Source of the DNA: Streptosporangium saharense
Lineage (GTDB): Bacteria; Actinomycetota; Actinomycetes; Streptosporangiales; Streptosporangiaceae
Direction: 5' to 3'
DNA: 64,000 nt
Assembly (NCBI RefSeq): GCF_014203715.1
Contig: NZ_JACHJP010000011.1
Span: forward strand, 1-64,000
Below, piece after piece: positions 32,544-39,630 of this stretch. Position 1 is the stretch's first letter, and every line of letters starts with the position of its first letter. The position numbers and the translations under genes were made by a program. The notes under the pieces were generated by a model. The model searched no databases and was not told where the DNA came from. It saw nothing but the letters and a program-made list of their open reading frames with translations.

Positions 32544-32825
32544 TCAAGGCCGCCGTGCTCGCCTCATATCCACCCGGGTGCCGCGCATGGGCACTCCCTC
32601 GTCGTCGAGCAGTCCCTGGGCCCGGCCGCCGTGGCAGGTGGCAGGTGTTCCGTCGGCGTGGACCACCCGCCACCACGGCGCGGCCTCGTCGAGGAGCCCC
32701 ATCACACGTCCCACCTGACGGGGACCGGTGCCGACCCGCTCGGCGATGTCCCCGTAGGACATGACGGAGCCGGGTGGGATGGCGACGACGACCTCACGGA
32801 CCGCCTCGACGAGGCTCTCGTTCAT
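32544..32825 (-). CDS. Alkyltransferase-like protein (ATL, MGMT family without active Cys)
   Basis: A 93-residue protein matching the DNA-binding domain of O6-alkylguanine alkyltransferases (VAIPPGSVMSYGDIAERVGTGPRQVGRVMG). The reactive PCHR motif is replaced by PWWRVV, as in ATL proteins, which have Trp instead of Cys. ATLs bind O6-alkylguanine lesions without repairing them and pass them to nucleotide excision repair. It shares an ATGA overlap with the short gene downstream. Confidence 0.88.
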   Translation of the reverse strand: MNESLVEAVREVVVAIPPGSVMSYGDIAERVGTGPRQVGRVMGLLDEAAPWWRVVHADGTPATCHGGRAQGLLDDEGVPMRGTRVDMRRARRP

Positions 32826-33022
32826 GAACGAGGAAGCTGGGTCGCGTGGAGTTTCAGCACCTCTTCGGCGTACCGGTCGAGCTTGTGGGCGGAGGTCAGG
32901 AGCTTGGCCTCGTCGTGGCCGTGTTCGGCGCGGTTGGCCTTCTCCTGGTCCCGGTGACGGCGGATGTGCAGCTCTTCCTGGGCGTGTTCGATGAGCTTTT
33001 CCAGCGCGGTTTCGATGTTCAT
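32822..33022 (-). CDS. Small hypothetical helical protein
   Basis: A 66-residue, highly charged helical protein (MNIETALEKLIEHAQEELHI, RAEHGHDEAKLLTSAHKLDRYAEEVLKLH). ATG 33022 is used; ATG 33040 would add six residues. On the minus strand it precedes the ATL gene, and its stop overlaps the ATL start codon (ATGA), so the two are coupled. The helix pattern with a Glu/His-rich surface resembles Spo0E-like or other two-helix regulators, but no family can be claimed. Confidence 0.6.
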   Translation of the reverse strand: MNIETALEKLIEHAQEELHIRRHRDQEKANRAEHGHDEAKLLTSAHKLDRYAEEVLKLHATQLPRS

Positions 33023-33090
33023 GTCCGGAAATATGCCCATCGTTGCGGTGGCTGGGCCCGGCGCACCGTCAAGATTTCCCCCAGCCGGTC

Positions 33091-33618
33091 TCACCCGGGA
33101 GGCGGGTAGACCAGGTGGCCGTCCTGGATCCGCGCGTTCTCGTTGAGGACCGCGGCCTTCGCCGTGGTCGGCGACAGGAGGTGCACGACCGGCACGCCCC
33201 TGGCGAGCAGCGCGTCGGTGATCAGCCTGCGATGGCAGCGCCACGGCACCGCCTCGCTGCACATGATCGCCGGTCGTTCGCGCTCGGCCAGGTCGAGCAG
33301 CTCGTCCAGACCTTCGGCGAACTCCTCGGTGGCCATGTGGTCGGCGTAGTCGCGGAAGGCCTTGACCCGCCAGGCCCCGTTCGGGCTCGGCACATCCCTG
33401 GGCGTGTGCCGACGGCCGCCCAGCCGCGGGATCCACCGGTAGCCGATGTCCGGCGGCAGCGCCTCGACGATCGCCGCCTGATTCCACCGTGGATGCTTGC
33501 GCGAGGAGGGAAAGGCCCGGACGTCCACCAGGCCGGTGACCTCGTTCCTCCGCAACATGGTGACCAGCTCGTCGAACTCACGCGTCGAGTGGCCCACGGT
33601 GCAGACGCGGTTCGTCAC
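33091..33618 (-). CDS. DUF488 family protein
   Basis: A 175-residue protein with the hallmarks of DUF488: VCTVGHSTREFDELVTMLRR at the N-terminus, VDVRAFPSSRKHPRWN, and MCSEAVPWRCHRRLI with the paired Cys. The start is GTG 33618, with AGGGG close upstream. The biochemical role is not established; family members are often near stress or DNA-repair genes. It is only 2 bp from the Tudor-like gene upstream, so they form an operon. Confidence 0.88.
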   Translation of the reverse strand: MTNRVCTVGHSTREFDELVTMLRRNEVTGLVDVRAFPSSRKHPRWNQAAIVEALPPDIGYRWIPRLGGRRHTPRDVPSPNGAWRVKAFRDYADHMATEEFAEGLDELLDLAERERPAIMCSEAVPWRCHRRLITDALLARGVPVVHLLSPTTAKAAVLNENARIQDGHLVYPPPG

Positions 33619-33620
33619 CC

Positions 33621-33830
33621 CTACACCTTCGTCAGCGCGCCACCCTTGTGCATGGCGATGTGATCGGTCTTGTCGCTCTTGATCTCGTACTGCGGATCGG
33701 CCTCCGAGCAGTGGCGCACGTAGCCCTTGAACTCCACATCCTTCGTGTGCTTCCTGATGATCACGCCTTCGACGTGCCCGGCCTCGGAATTCCATCGGAC
33801 GTGATCTCCGACGGCGAACTGCTGTGCCAT
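33621..33830 (-). CDS. DUF2945 / HVA1-type Tudor-like small protein
   Basis: A 69-residue beta-barrel protein: FAVGDHVRWNSEAGHVEGVI, VEFKGYVRHCSEADPQYEIKSDKTDHIAMHKGGALTKV. This is the hypervirulence-associated TUDOR domain (DUF2945), known in actinobacteria and fungi and of unclear function. It forms an operon with the DUF488 gene. Confidence 0.85.
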   Translation of the reverse strand: MAQQFAVGDHVRWNSEAGHVEGVIIRKHTKDVEFKGYVRHCSEADPQYEIKSDKTDHIAMHKGGALTKV

Positions 33831-33944
33831 GTGGTCCCCCTTCCCTGCCCGGGCGAGCGGGGAAACCTCCTTTGCGGGTCGTCCGGTTTGTCGTGAGACG
33901 CGTGACGGTACGGGCCTAGCGACACCACATCACCGGGGGAACCA

Positions 33945-34370
33945 ATGACAACCGTGGTTGAGGCCATGCTCGACACCTATCCCGCCGACCTGGGCGGGGT
34001 CGATCCGAACAGGCTCGCGGCCTGCATCGAGGCGTGCGTCACCTGCGCGCAGGCGTGTACGGCGTGCGCCGACGCCTGTCTGGCCGAGCCGATGGTCGGC
34101 GGGCTGACCCGATGTATCCGCACCAACGCCGACTGCGCCGTCGTCTGCGCCGCCACCGCGGCGGTTCTCTCCCGCCACACCGGGTTCGACGTCGAGGTCG
34201 CCCTGGCCGTCCTCAACGCGTGCGCGACCGCCTGCCGGGCCTGCGGCGACGAGTGCGGGCGCCACGCGGACATGCACGAGCACTGCCGCGTCTGCGCCGA
34301 GGCGTGCCGCCGCTGCGAACAGGCGTGCGCCGACCTGATCGCCTCCCTGAAAACCACATTCCCAGCCTGA
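33945..34370 (+). CDS. Cytosolic copper-storage-type four-helix bundle (Csp/DUF326)
   Basis: A 141-residue four-helix protein with 18 cysteines mostly in CxxxC helical spacing (CIEACVTCAQACTACADAC, CAVVC, CATACRACGDEC, CRVCAEACRRCEQAC). This pattern lines the bundle core in Csp copper-storage proteins, which can hold many Cu(I) ions. There is no signal peptide, so it is the Csp3-like cytosolic form. The start ATG 33945 is preceded by GGGGGAA. It stands alone between a divergent stress operon and a transposase remnant. Confidence 0.9.
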   Translation: MTTVVEAMLDTYPADLGGVDPNRLAACIEACVTCAQACTACADACLAEPMVGGLTRCIRTNADCAVVCAATAAVLSRHTGFDVEVALAVLNACATACRACGDECGRHADMHEHCRVCAEACRRCEQACADLIASLKTTFPA

Positions 34371-34465
34371 GCCGCCCCCCGCCCGGGCCAACCATGGACA
34401 GCGGACGACTCCTTTCGGTTGCTCAGCGACCCCGAGCAGCTCGTACGGCTGACGCTCCACTCCCG

Positions 34466-34612
34466 ATGAAGGTGTCGTCCTCCTTGTCACCCTTCATCCG
34501 TGCGCACGTGAACGTCCTGGGTCTCTACTCCTTCACCATGCCCGGGCTGCCCGGAGGATCACGGCCGCTGGGAGATCCAGGCGACGTCCACGACGATGGC
34601 CTGAACAACTGA
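34466..34612 (+). pseudogene. Tn3-family transposase C-terminal remnant
   Basis: The frame reads LSPFIRAHVNVLGLYSF, TMPGLPGGSRPLGDPGDVHD and stops at 34610-34612. This is the typical extreme C-terminus of Tn3-family transposases (LSPFxREHVNVLGRYSF...LPGGLRPLRDP). The remaining 900 or so residues are absent, and no 38-bp Tn3 inverted repeat was recognised nearby. It is a scar of a former transposon and occupies about half of the 340-bp gap between the Csp gene and the TauE gene. Confidence 0.75.
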
Positions 34613-34709
34613 CAGCCCTTGGCTCAACCGGTGTGGGCCGCATGTCCTCTGGCGTCGGCCATGTCATCCTTTGAACGGACCCTTGAGACAGAGCAGAAGC
34701 GGTGAGCCC

Positions 34710-35495
34710 ATGAGCTGGTGGCAGGGTCTGCTCGGATTCACCGCGGGCCTGCTGATCGCGGTGGTGACCGCCCCCGTCGGGGTTTCGGGGGCGGTGTTCC
34801 TGCTCCCGGTCCAGCTCAGCGTGCTGCAGGTGCCGAATCCGGCGGTGACGCCCACCAACCTGCTGTTCAACGTCGTGGCCACTCCCGGCGCGTTGCTGCG
34901 TTACCGCAGGCGCGGCCATCTGGGTGGCCCGCTGACCCGCCTGTTGGTGCTCGGCACCCTGCCCGGCGTCGTCATCGGCGCGCTCGTGCGGGTCTTCCTG
35001 CTGCCCGGCGCCCAGGTGTTCCGTCTCCTGGTCGCCTGCCTGCTCCTCCCGCTCGGTCTGTGGCTGTGCGTGCGCGCCGTACGCCCACCTCACCGCCACA
35101 GCGCGCCGGACGATCCCTCGCCGGGCGCCGTCACCGCGCTCGCGCTGGCCGTGGGGGTGGTCGGCGGGATGTACGGCATCGGCGGCGGATCACTCCTTGG
35201 CCCGATCCTGGTCGGACGCGGCCTGCCGGTCGCCACGGTCGCACCCGCCGCGCTGGCCTCGACATTCCTCACCTCGATCGCCGGCGCGCTCACCTACGCC
35301 GTCCTGGCGCTGACCACCCCCGGCGACATCGCACCGGACTGGACGCTGGGCCTGCTGTGTGGCCTGGGCGGGCTGGTCGGCGGCTATCTAGGCGCCCACC
35401 TACAGCCCCGCCTACCGGAAACCGGCCTGCGGCTACTACTGGGAACCCTGGCCATCGCCCTGGCCACCCTCTACGCCGTCCAAGCGCTCACCTGA
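34710..35495 (+). CDS. TauE/SafE-type anion permease
   Basis: A 261-residue membrane protein with eight or so hydrophobic segments in two related halves (FTAGLLIAVVTAPVGVSGAVFLLP and ALAVGVVGGMYGIGGGSLLGP). The glycine-rich GxGGG loop is typical of TauE/SafE permeases, thought to move sulfite, sulfonates or organic acids. ATG 34710 has only a weak site upstream (GGTGAG). No sulfur metabolism gene adjoins it. Confidence 0.85.
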   Translation: MSWWQGLLGFTAGLLIAVVTAPVGVSGAVFLLPVQLSVLQVPNPAVTPTNLLFNVVATPGALLRYRRRGHLGGPLTRLLVLGTLPGVVIGALVRVFLLPGAQVFRLLVACLLLPLGLWLCVRAVRPPHRHSAPDDPSPGAVTALALAVGVVGGMYGIGGGSLLGPILVGRGLPVATVAPAALASTFLTSIAGALTYAVLALTTPGDIAPDWTLGLLCGLGGLVGGYLGAHLQPRLPETGLRLLLGTLAIALATLYAVQALT

Positions 35496-35617
35496 CGGCC
35501 GTGCGGAGCGGCGCAGCCTCCCTTGACCTGTCGAAGGGACGCGTTGCGATTCGCGGTTGGGTATGTGGCGCGGGAGCGGTGTTTGGGGTGGGCTCCGTGT
35601 TCTGCTGGACGTTCAGG

Positions 35618-36034
35618 ATGGCGGAGGGGGAAGAGACGTTGGCGATCACAGAGGTCGGGCCGCGGGTGGTGGGTGGCAAGCTGATGTACAACCGCGCCGT
35701 CCGGATCGACGAGCCGCGCAGCTGGCTTCTCGTCTCCGGGCACGAGGCCCGGGACGACGACGGAACGATCGCCCACAGGGGCGACATGGCCGGGCAGATC
35801 CGGCTCACGGTGCGGCGGCTCGGGCAGACCGTCACCGAGGGCGGGATGACCATGGCGGACGTCGTGCAGATCCGCCTCTTCACCACGAACCTGGCCGAGT
35901 GCAAGGCCCACTACGGAGTCCTCATGGACGAACTCGCCGCCCTGCACTGCCGACCGACCAGCCTCCTGGCAGAGGTCAAGGCCCTCTCCGACCCCGACAT
36001 GCTCATCGAAATAGAAGCCATCGCCGTACGGTGA
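35618..36034 (+). CDS. RidA/YjgF-family protein
   Basis: A 138-residue protein of the RidA fold, which forms trimers that hydrolyse reactive enamine/imine intermediates. Visible are YNRAVRIDEPRSWLLVSGHE, DMAGQIRLTVRRLGQTVTEGGMTMADVVQIRLFTTN and the end PDMLIEIEAIAVR; the Arg of canonical RidA would sit in the last region (V-x-R-x-E) but is not obvious, so activity may differ. ATG 35618 is listed; TTG 35639, placed 11 bp after GGAGG, is a credible alternative start. Confidence 0.8.
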   Translation: MAEGEETLAITEVGPRVVGGKLMYNRAVRIDEPRSWLLVSGHEARDDDGTIAHRGDMAGQIRLTVRRLGQTVTEGGMTMADVVQIRLFTTNLAECKAHYGVLMDELAALHCRPTSLLAEVKALSDPDMLIEIEAIAVR

Positions 36035-36044
36035 ACACGCCCGC

Positions 36045-36093
36045 GCCTTCCAACCCGGGGACGATCGCACAGAACGAATCCGGGTTGGAAGGC
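36045..36093. terminator. Bidirectional terminator-like inverted repeat
   Basis: GCCTTCCAACCCGG (36045-36058) and CCGGGTTGGAAGGC (36080-36093) are perfectly complementary over 14 bp with a 21-base loop, exactly between two convergent stops. Confidence 0.75.
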
Positions 36094-36095
36094 GG

Positions 36096-36404
36096 CTAAG
36101 AGCTCACGGTTTTCTGCCCGCCGTACTCGTCGGGCAGGCGGACGAGCCAGGATCTGGCGTAGGTGTGTGAACCGTCATCAGAGGTGTCGTCGGGCAGGCG
36201 GGTGCCGACCTGCCGCACGACGACGGAGGCGGTATAGGGATGCGGACTGTCCTGGACCAACGTGGCTTCGCCACTGACAACGCACACCTCGGCGTCGTCT
36301 CCGAAGAACTCCCAGCCGTGGCTGAGCGCCTCATGAGTCAGCTCCTCCAGGCTGTCTCCGACAACGGTGACCCGCAAGGTGATTGGAAATGACGACTCAC
36401 TCAT
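36096..36404 (-). CDS. Hypothetical protein
   Basis: A 102-residue soluble acidic protein that alternates strands and one helix (FPITLRVTVVGDSLEELTHEALSHGWEFFG, YTASVVVRQVG, YARSWLVRLPDEYGG). The size and strand pattern suggest a small alpha/beta fold, but no family is recognised. ATG 36404 has AGGAAA upstream, inside a 16-bp palindrome (36414-36429), which hints at autoregulation or RNA structure at the ribosome site. Confidence 0.55.
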   Translation of the reverse strand: MSESSFPITLRVTVVGDSLEELTHEALSHGWEFFGDDAEVCVVSGEATLVQDSPHPYTASVVVRQVGTRLPDDTSDDGSHTYARSWLVRLPDEYGGQKTVSS

Positions 36405-36413
36405 GGCTGTCGT

Positions 36414-36466
36414 TTCCTGAGCTCAGGAAGGAGATCACGGAAGGCATTTTAGTCTTCGGGAAGACT
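36414..36466. promoter_or_regulatory. Two palindromes upstream of the 36404 gene
   Basis: TTCCTGAGCTCAGGAA (36414-36429) is a perfect 16-bp palindrome overlapping the ribosome site. AGTCTTC-GG-GAAGACT (36451-36466) is a second perfect dyad 21 bp further upstream. They could be operator sites for an unlinked regulator. Confidence 0.45.
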
Positions 36467-36620
36467 TGTCAGCCGAAACCGATGAGCCGCGTTCCGAGGA
36501 CCGAGGTTGTCCACCGGCGCGGCCTGGGCGACTTCGGAACAGCCAACCCAACCCTGACTGACCCGGCCCCACGAAACTCGGCGCGGTTCAAGATGGCACA
36601 CCGCCGAGCTTCGCCGGGAT

Positions 36621-37304
36621 CTAGGATCCTCCCGCTCCCGTCGGGGGATCAGTGATCCGGTATCCCACGCCCGGGGTGGTGGTGATGGCCGGGGGGTCGC
36701 CGAGTTTGCGGCGGAGGCGGCCTATGGTGACCGTGACGGTGTTGGTCAGCGGGTTGGCGTGTTCGTCCCACACCTGTTCGAGCAGGTCCTCGGCGCTGAG
36801 GAACGCGGGAGCGGCCCGGAGGAGGGCTTCGAGCAGGGCGAACTCCTTGACCGACAGATCCAGGTGGCGGCCGTCGCGGGTGGCGGTGCGGCGCATCGGG
36901 TCGAGTTCGATGTCGGCCACGCGCAGCACGCGGGGCCGGGCGGTGGGCTGGCGGCGGGCCAGGGAGCGGATGCGCAGCACCAGTTCGGGGAAGTGGAAGG
37001 GCTTGGCCAGATAGTCGTCGGCCCCCAGGGTCAGGCCGGTGACCCGGTCGCCGGGTGAGTCGGCGGCGGTCAGCATCAGGACCATGACGCGGTCGTCACG
37101 TTCGGTGATCATCCGGCAGAGGGCGTCGCCGTGGATTCCCGGCAGGTCACGGTCGAGGACGACCACGTCGTAGGCGTTGAGGTCGAGTTTGGCGGCGGCC
37201 TCCAGGCCGTCGTGGGCCACGTCCACGGCCATGCCCTGGTCGCTCAGCCCTTCGACGAGCACGGCGGCGAGCGAGCGGGCGTCCTCAACCACGAGCACCC
37301 TCAT
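36621..37304 (-). CDS. OmpR-family response regulator
   Basis: A 227-residue two-component regulator. The receiver domain is residues 1-115, with acidic pocket VVEDAR, phospho-acceptor Asp51 in VVVLDRDLPG and the conserved Lys in YLAKPF. The DNA-binding winged helix (about 130-220) contains LSVKEFALLEALLRAAPAFLSAEDLLEQVW and TVTVTIGRLRRKLGDPPAITTTPGVGYRI. It is transcribed behind the histidine kinase gene with an unusual 172-bp spacer full of degenerate repeats (37283-37490). It probably controls the divergent ABC exporter at 38713. Confidence 0.93.
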   Translation of the reverse strand: MRVLVVEDARSLAAVLVEGLSDQGMAVDVAHDGLEAAAKLDLNAYDVVVLDRDLPGIHGDALCRMITERDDRVMVLMLTAADSPGDRVTGLTLGADDYLAKPFHFPELVLRIRSLARRQPTARPRVLRVADIELDPMRRTATRDGRHLDLSVKEFALLEALLRAAPAFLSAEDLLEQVWDEHANPLTNTVTVTIGRLRRKLGDPPAITTTPGVGYRITDPPTGAGGS

Positions 37305-37490
37305 GCCGGAACCCCTTCAGGCGCGACCGCTGTCGGCGATGAGATTCCGAGGGGTACGGCACCGCACGAACGAGCGTTCTCAACCACGAGCGTCCTCACG
37401 CCGGAATCTCCACAGGCGTCCTCATGCCGAATACCGAAATTTCCGGCGGGCGCCCCCATACCGAAGGCGGGCGCCCTCATGCCGGAACCT
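37283..37490. repeat. Degenerate repeats between kinase and regulator genes
   Basis: CTCAACCACGAGC-n-CCTCA-n-GCCGGAA (37283-37316, overlapping the 5' end of the regulator gene) recurs at 37379-37406. The core CCTCATGCCGGAA recurs as a shortened form near 37419 and intact at 37475-37487 over the kinase stop. GGCGGGCGCC also appears twice (37445-37454 region and 37465-37475). It appears that the regulator's first codons have been duplicated piecemeal into the spacer. Confidence 0.6.
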
Positions 37491-38637
37491 CCGCGGGTAC
37501 GGCCGCCGGTAGTGAGATCTCGACGCGGAGGCCGCCCTCCTGCCGGGCCCGTAGGTCAAGGGAGCCGCCGTGTGCGGTGGCGATGGCCGCGACGATCGAA
37601 AGGCCGAGGCCGGAGCCGTCGCCGGAGTGGGTACGGTCGGCGCCGAGCCGCTGGAAGGGCCGTCCCAGCCGGTCGACCTGCTCCTGGCTGAGCGCGTCTC
37701 CCCCGGTTTCGACGACGAGCCGGGCCACCGTACCGTCCGTGACCGTGGCCAGCCGGATCCAGCCGTCTTCGTGGTTGTGGACGACGGCGTTGTCGATGAT
37801 GTTGTCGATCATTCGGGTGAGGAGCGTCCGGTTTCCCCGCGTCCACGCGCCGTCGGCAACGGCGCCCGCCGCATCGACGGTGAGCCGGTCGGGGGCTCGG
37901 GCGTCCAGGGCGGCGGTCGCCAGATCGCGGAGCGAGAGCGTCGTGCGGTCGGCCAGGGCGCCGTGCTGGGTGCGGGCGAGCATGAGGAAGCCTTCGAGCA
38001 GCCGGTCGATCTGGTCGAGTTCGGTGCGGAGCCGGTCGGCGAGCGCGGTGGTCTGCGGGGGTACGGGCTCCGGCTTGGCCAGGGCCACGTCCAGGGACGC
38101 GCGCATGGTGGCCAGGGGGGTGCGAAGCTCATGGGAGGCGTTGGCGACGAACCGGCGTTGCGCGGCGAACGAGCTCTCCAGCCGTTCCAGCAGCTCGTCG
38201 ATGGTGTCGGCGAGATCCTTGACCTCGTCGGCCGGGCCCCGCGCGGCCAGCCGTTCGTGCAGGTTGTCGGCGGAGATTCTGCGGGTGGCCGCGGTGATCG
38301 TCCGCAGCGGGCGCAGCACCCGGCCCGCGATGACCCGGCCGAGAACGACCGAGACCACGGTCATGACCGCGAGCGCCACCGCCGAGCCGACCAGGAGCCG
38401 GTGTGACTGGGCGTCATGGGCGTCCGCCAACTGGCCCTGGAGCCAGGCGACGCGATCGGCGGTGGGTGGGATCCCGACAGGGGCGGACTGGCTGATCCGC
38501 GTCCCCCCGAGCCCCACGAGATTGGTGATGACCAACAGCCCGACGGCGGACAGCAGGAACATGGCACCGTACAGGACGGTGAAGCGCAGCCGTACGGTAT
38601 GCGCCGGTCGTCGCCACTTTCGCATGTGTTCCAGCAT
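37477..38637 (-). CDS. Membrane sensor histidine kinase
   Basis: A 386-residue kinase. TM1 is residues about 18-42 (FTVLYGAMFLLSAVGLLVITNLVG), followed by a short outer loop of about 40 residues and TM2 at about 80-105. A HAMP linker follows (RVLRPLRTITAATRRIS), then the dimerisation/phospho-acceptor box FVANASHELRTPL with His169, and an ATPase domain with N-box IDNIIDNAVVHN and G-box GDGSGLGLSIV. The small sensor loop suits detection of membrane-active compounds with the help of the divergent ABC exporter. The gene reads away from the exporter genes, 76 bp apart. Confidence 0.93.
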   Translation of the reverse strand: MLEHMRKWRRPAHTVRLRFTVLYGAMFLLSAVGLLVITNLVGLGGTRISQSAPVGIPPTADRVAWLQGQLADAHDAQSHRLLVGSAVALAVMTVVSVVLGRVIAGRVLRPLRTITAATRRISADNLHERLAARGPADEVKDLADTIDELLERLESSFAAQRRFVANASHELRTPLATMRASLDVALAKPEPVPPQTTALADRLRTELDQIDRLLEGFLMLARTQHGALADRTTLSLRDLATAALDARAPDRLTVDAAGAVADGAWTRGNRTLLTRMIDNIIDNAVVHNHEDGWIRLATVTDGTVARLVVETGGDALSQEQVDRLGRPFQRLGADRTHSGDGSGLGLSIVAAIATAHGGSLDLRARQEGGLRVEISLPAAVPAEVPA

Positions 38638-38712
38638 GCCGTGCCGGACCTAACAGCGATGTGACAGGCCCTGTTCGGCCCGTGTTATGGCCGGATCCGT
38701 ACAACCGACCGC

Positions 38713-39630
38713 ATGCAGGCAACCATCGAAGTCAACGGGCTGCGCAAACGGTTCGGCCCGACCCTGGCGCTGGACGGCATGTCGTTCACCGTACGGCCCG
38801 GCCAGGTCACCGGGTTCGTCGGCCCCAACGGGGCGGGAAAATCCACCACGATGCGGGTGATCCTCGGCCTGGACGCGGCCGACGAGGGTCACGCGTTGGT
38901 CGGCGGACAGCCGTACGTCAGTCTGCGCAGGCCGCTCACCCACGTCGGCGCGCTGCTCGACGCCGGTGCACTGCAGCCGGGCCGTACGGCGCGCGACCAT
39001 CTGCTGTGGCTGGCGCACTCCCAGGGGCTGGACGGCAGGCGGGTCGACGAGGTGCTCCAGCAGGTCGGACTGCGGTCCGTGGCCCGGCGCAGGGCGGGCG
39101 GTTTCTCGCTGGGCATGCGCCAGCGGCTCGGGGTCGCAGCCGCGCTGCTCGGGGATCCGCCGGTGCTCATGCTGGACGAGCCGGTCAACGGCCTGGATCC
39201 CGAGGGCATCGTGTGGATGCGCGGCCTCCTGCGGTCGCTGGCCGCTGACGGGCGGGCCGTCCTGGTGTCCAGCCATCTGATGCGCGAGTTGGAGGACACC
39301 GCCGACCACCTCGTGGTGGTGGGCAAGGGCCGCGTCATCGCCGACGCCGACGTGACCGACCTGATCGCGGCCGCCTCCAAGGGACGCGTCGTGGTGCGTA
39401 CGGCGGCGCGCTCTGCGGCGATGGAGGCGCTGGAGCGCGTCGGCGCCGCGATGGCCGTGACCGGTCTTGACGCGATCGTCGTCTCGGGGCTGCCGTCCGA
39501 GCGCGTCGTGGCGGTGCTCAACGCCGACGGAGTGCCGTTCTCCGAGGTGGCGAAGGACCGGGTGACGCTGGAGCAGGCCTACATGGACCTCACCGCCGAC
39601 GCGGTCGAGTACCGGGGAGCGACGCGATGA
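38713..39630 (+). CDS. ABC transporter ATPase (BcrA/DrrA type)
   Basis: A 305-residue ATPase. Walker A is FVGPNGAGKSTTMR near residue 37, the signature is FSLGMRQRLGVAAAL, and Walker B VLMLDEPVNGLDPEG is followed by SSHLMRELE. The C-terminal extension of about 80 residues is typical of drug and bacitracin exporters. It is the first of three coupled genes with two permeases, and is probably induced by the adjacent two-component system under antibiotic stress. Confidence 0.93.
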   Translation: MQATIEVNGLRKRFGPTLALDGMSFTVRPGQVTGFVGPNGAGKSTTMRVILGLDAADEGHALVGGQPYVSLRRPLTHVGALLDAGALQPGRTARDHLLWLAHSQGLDGRRVDEVLQQVGLRSVARRRAGGFSLGMRQRLGVAAALLGDPPVLMLDEPVNGLDPEGIVWMRGLLRSLAADGRAVLVSSHLMRELEDTADHLVVVGKGRVIADADVTDLIAAASKGRVVVRTAARSAAMEALERVGAAMAVTGLDAIVVSGLPSERVVAVLNADGVPFSEVAKDRVTLEQAYMDLTADAVEYRGATR

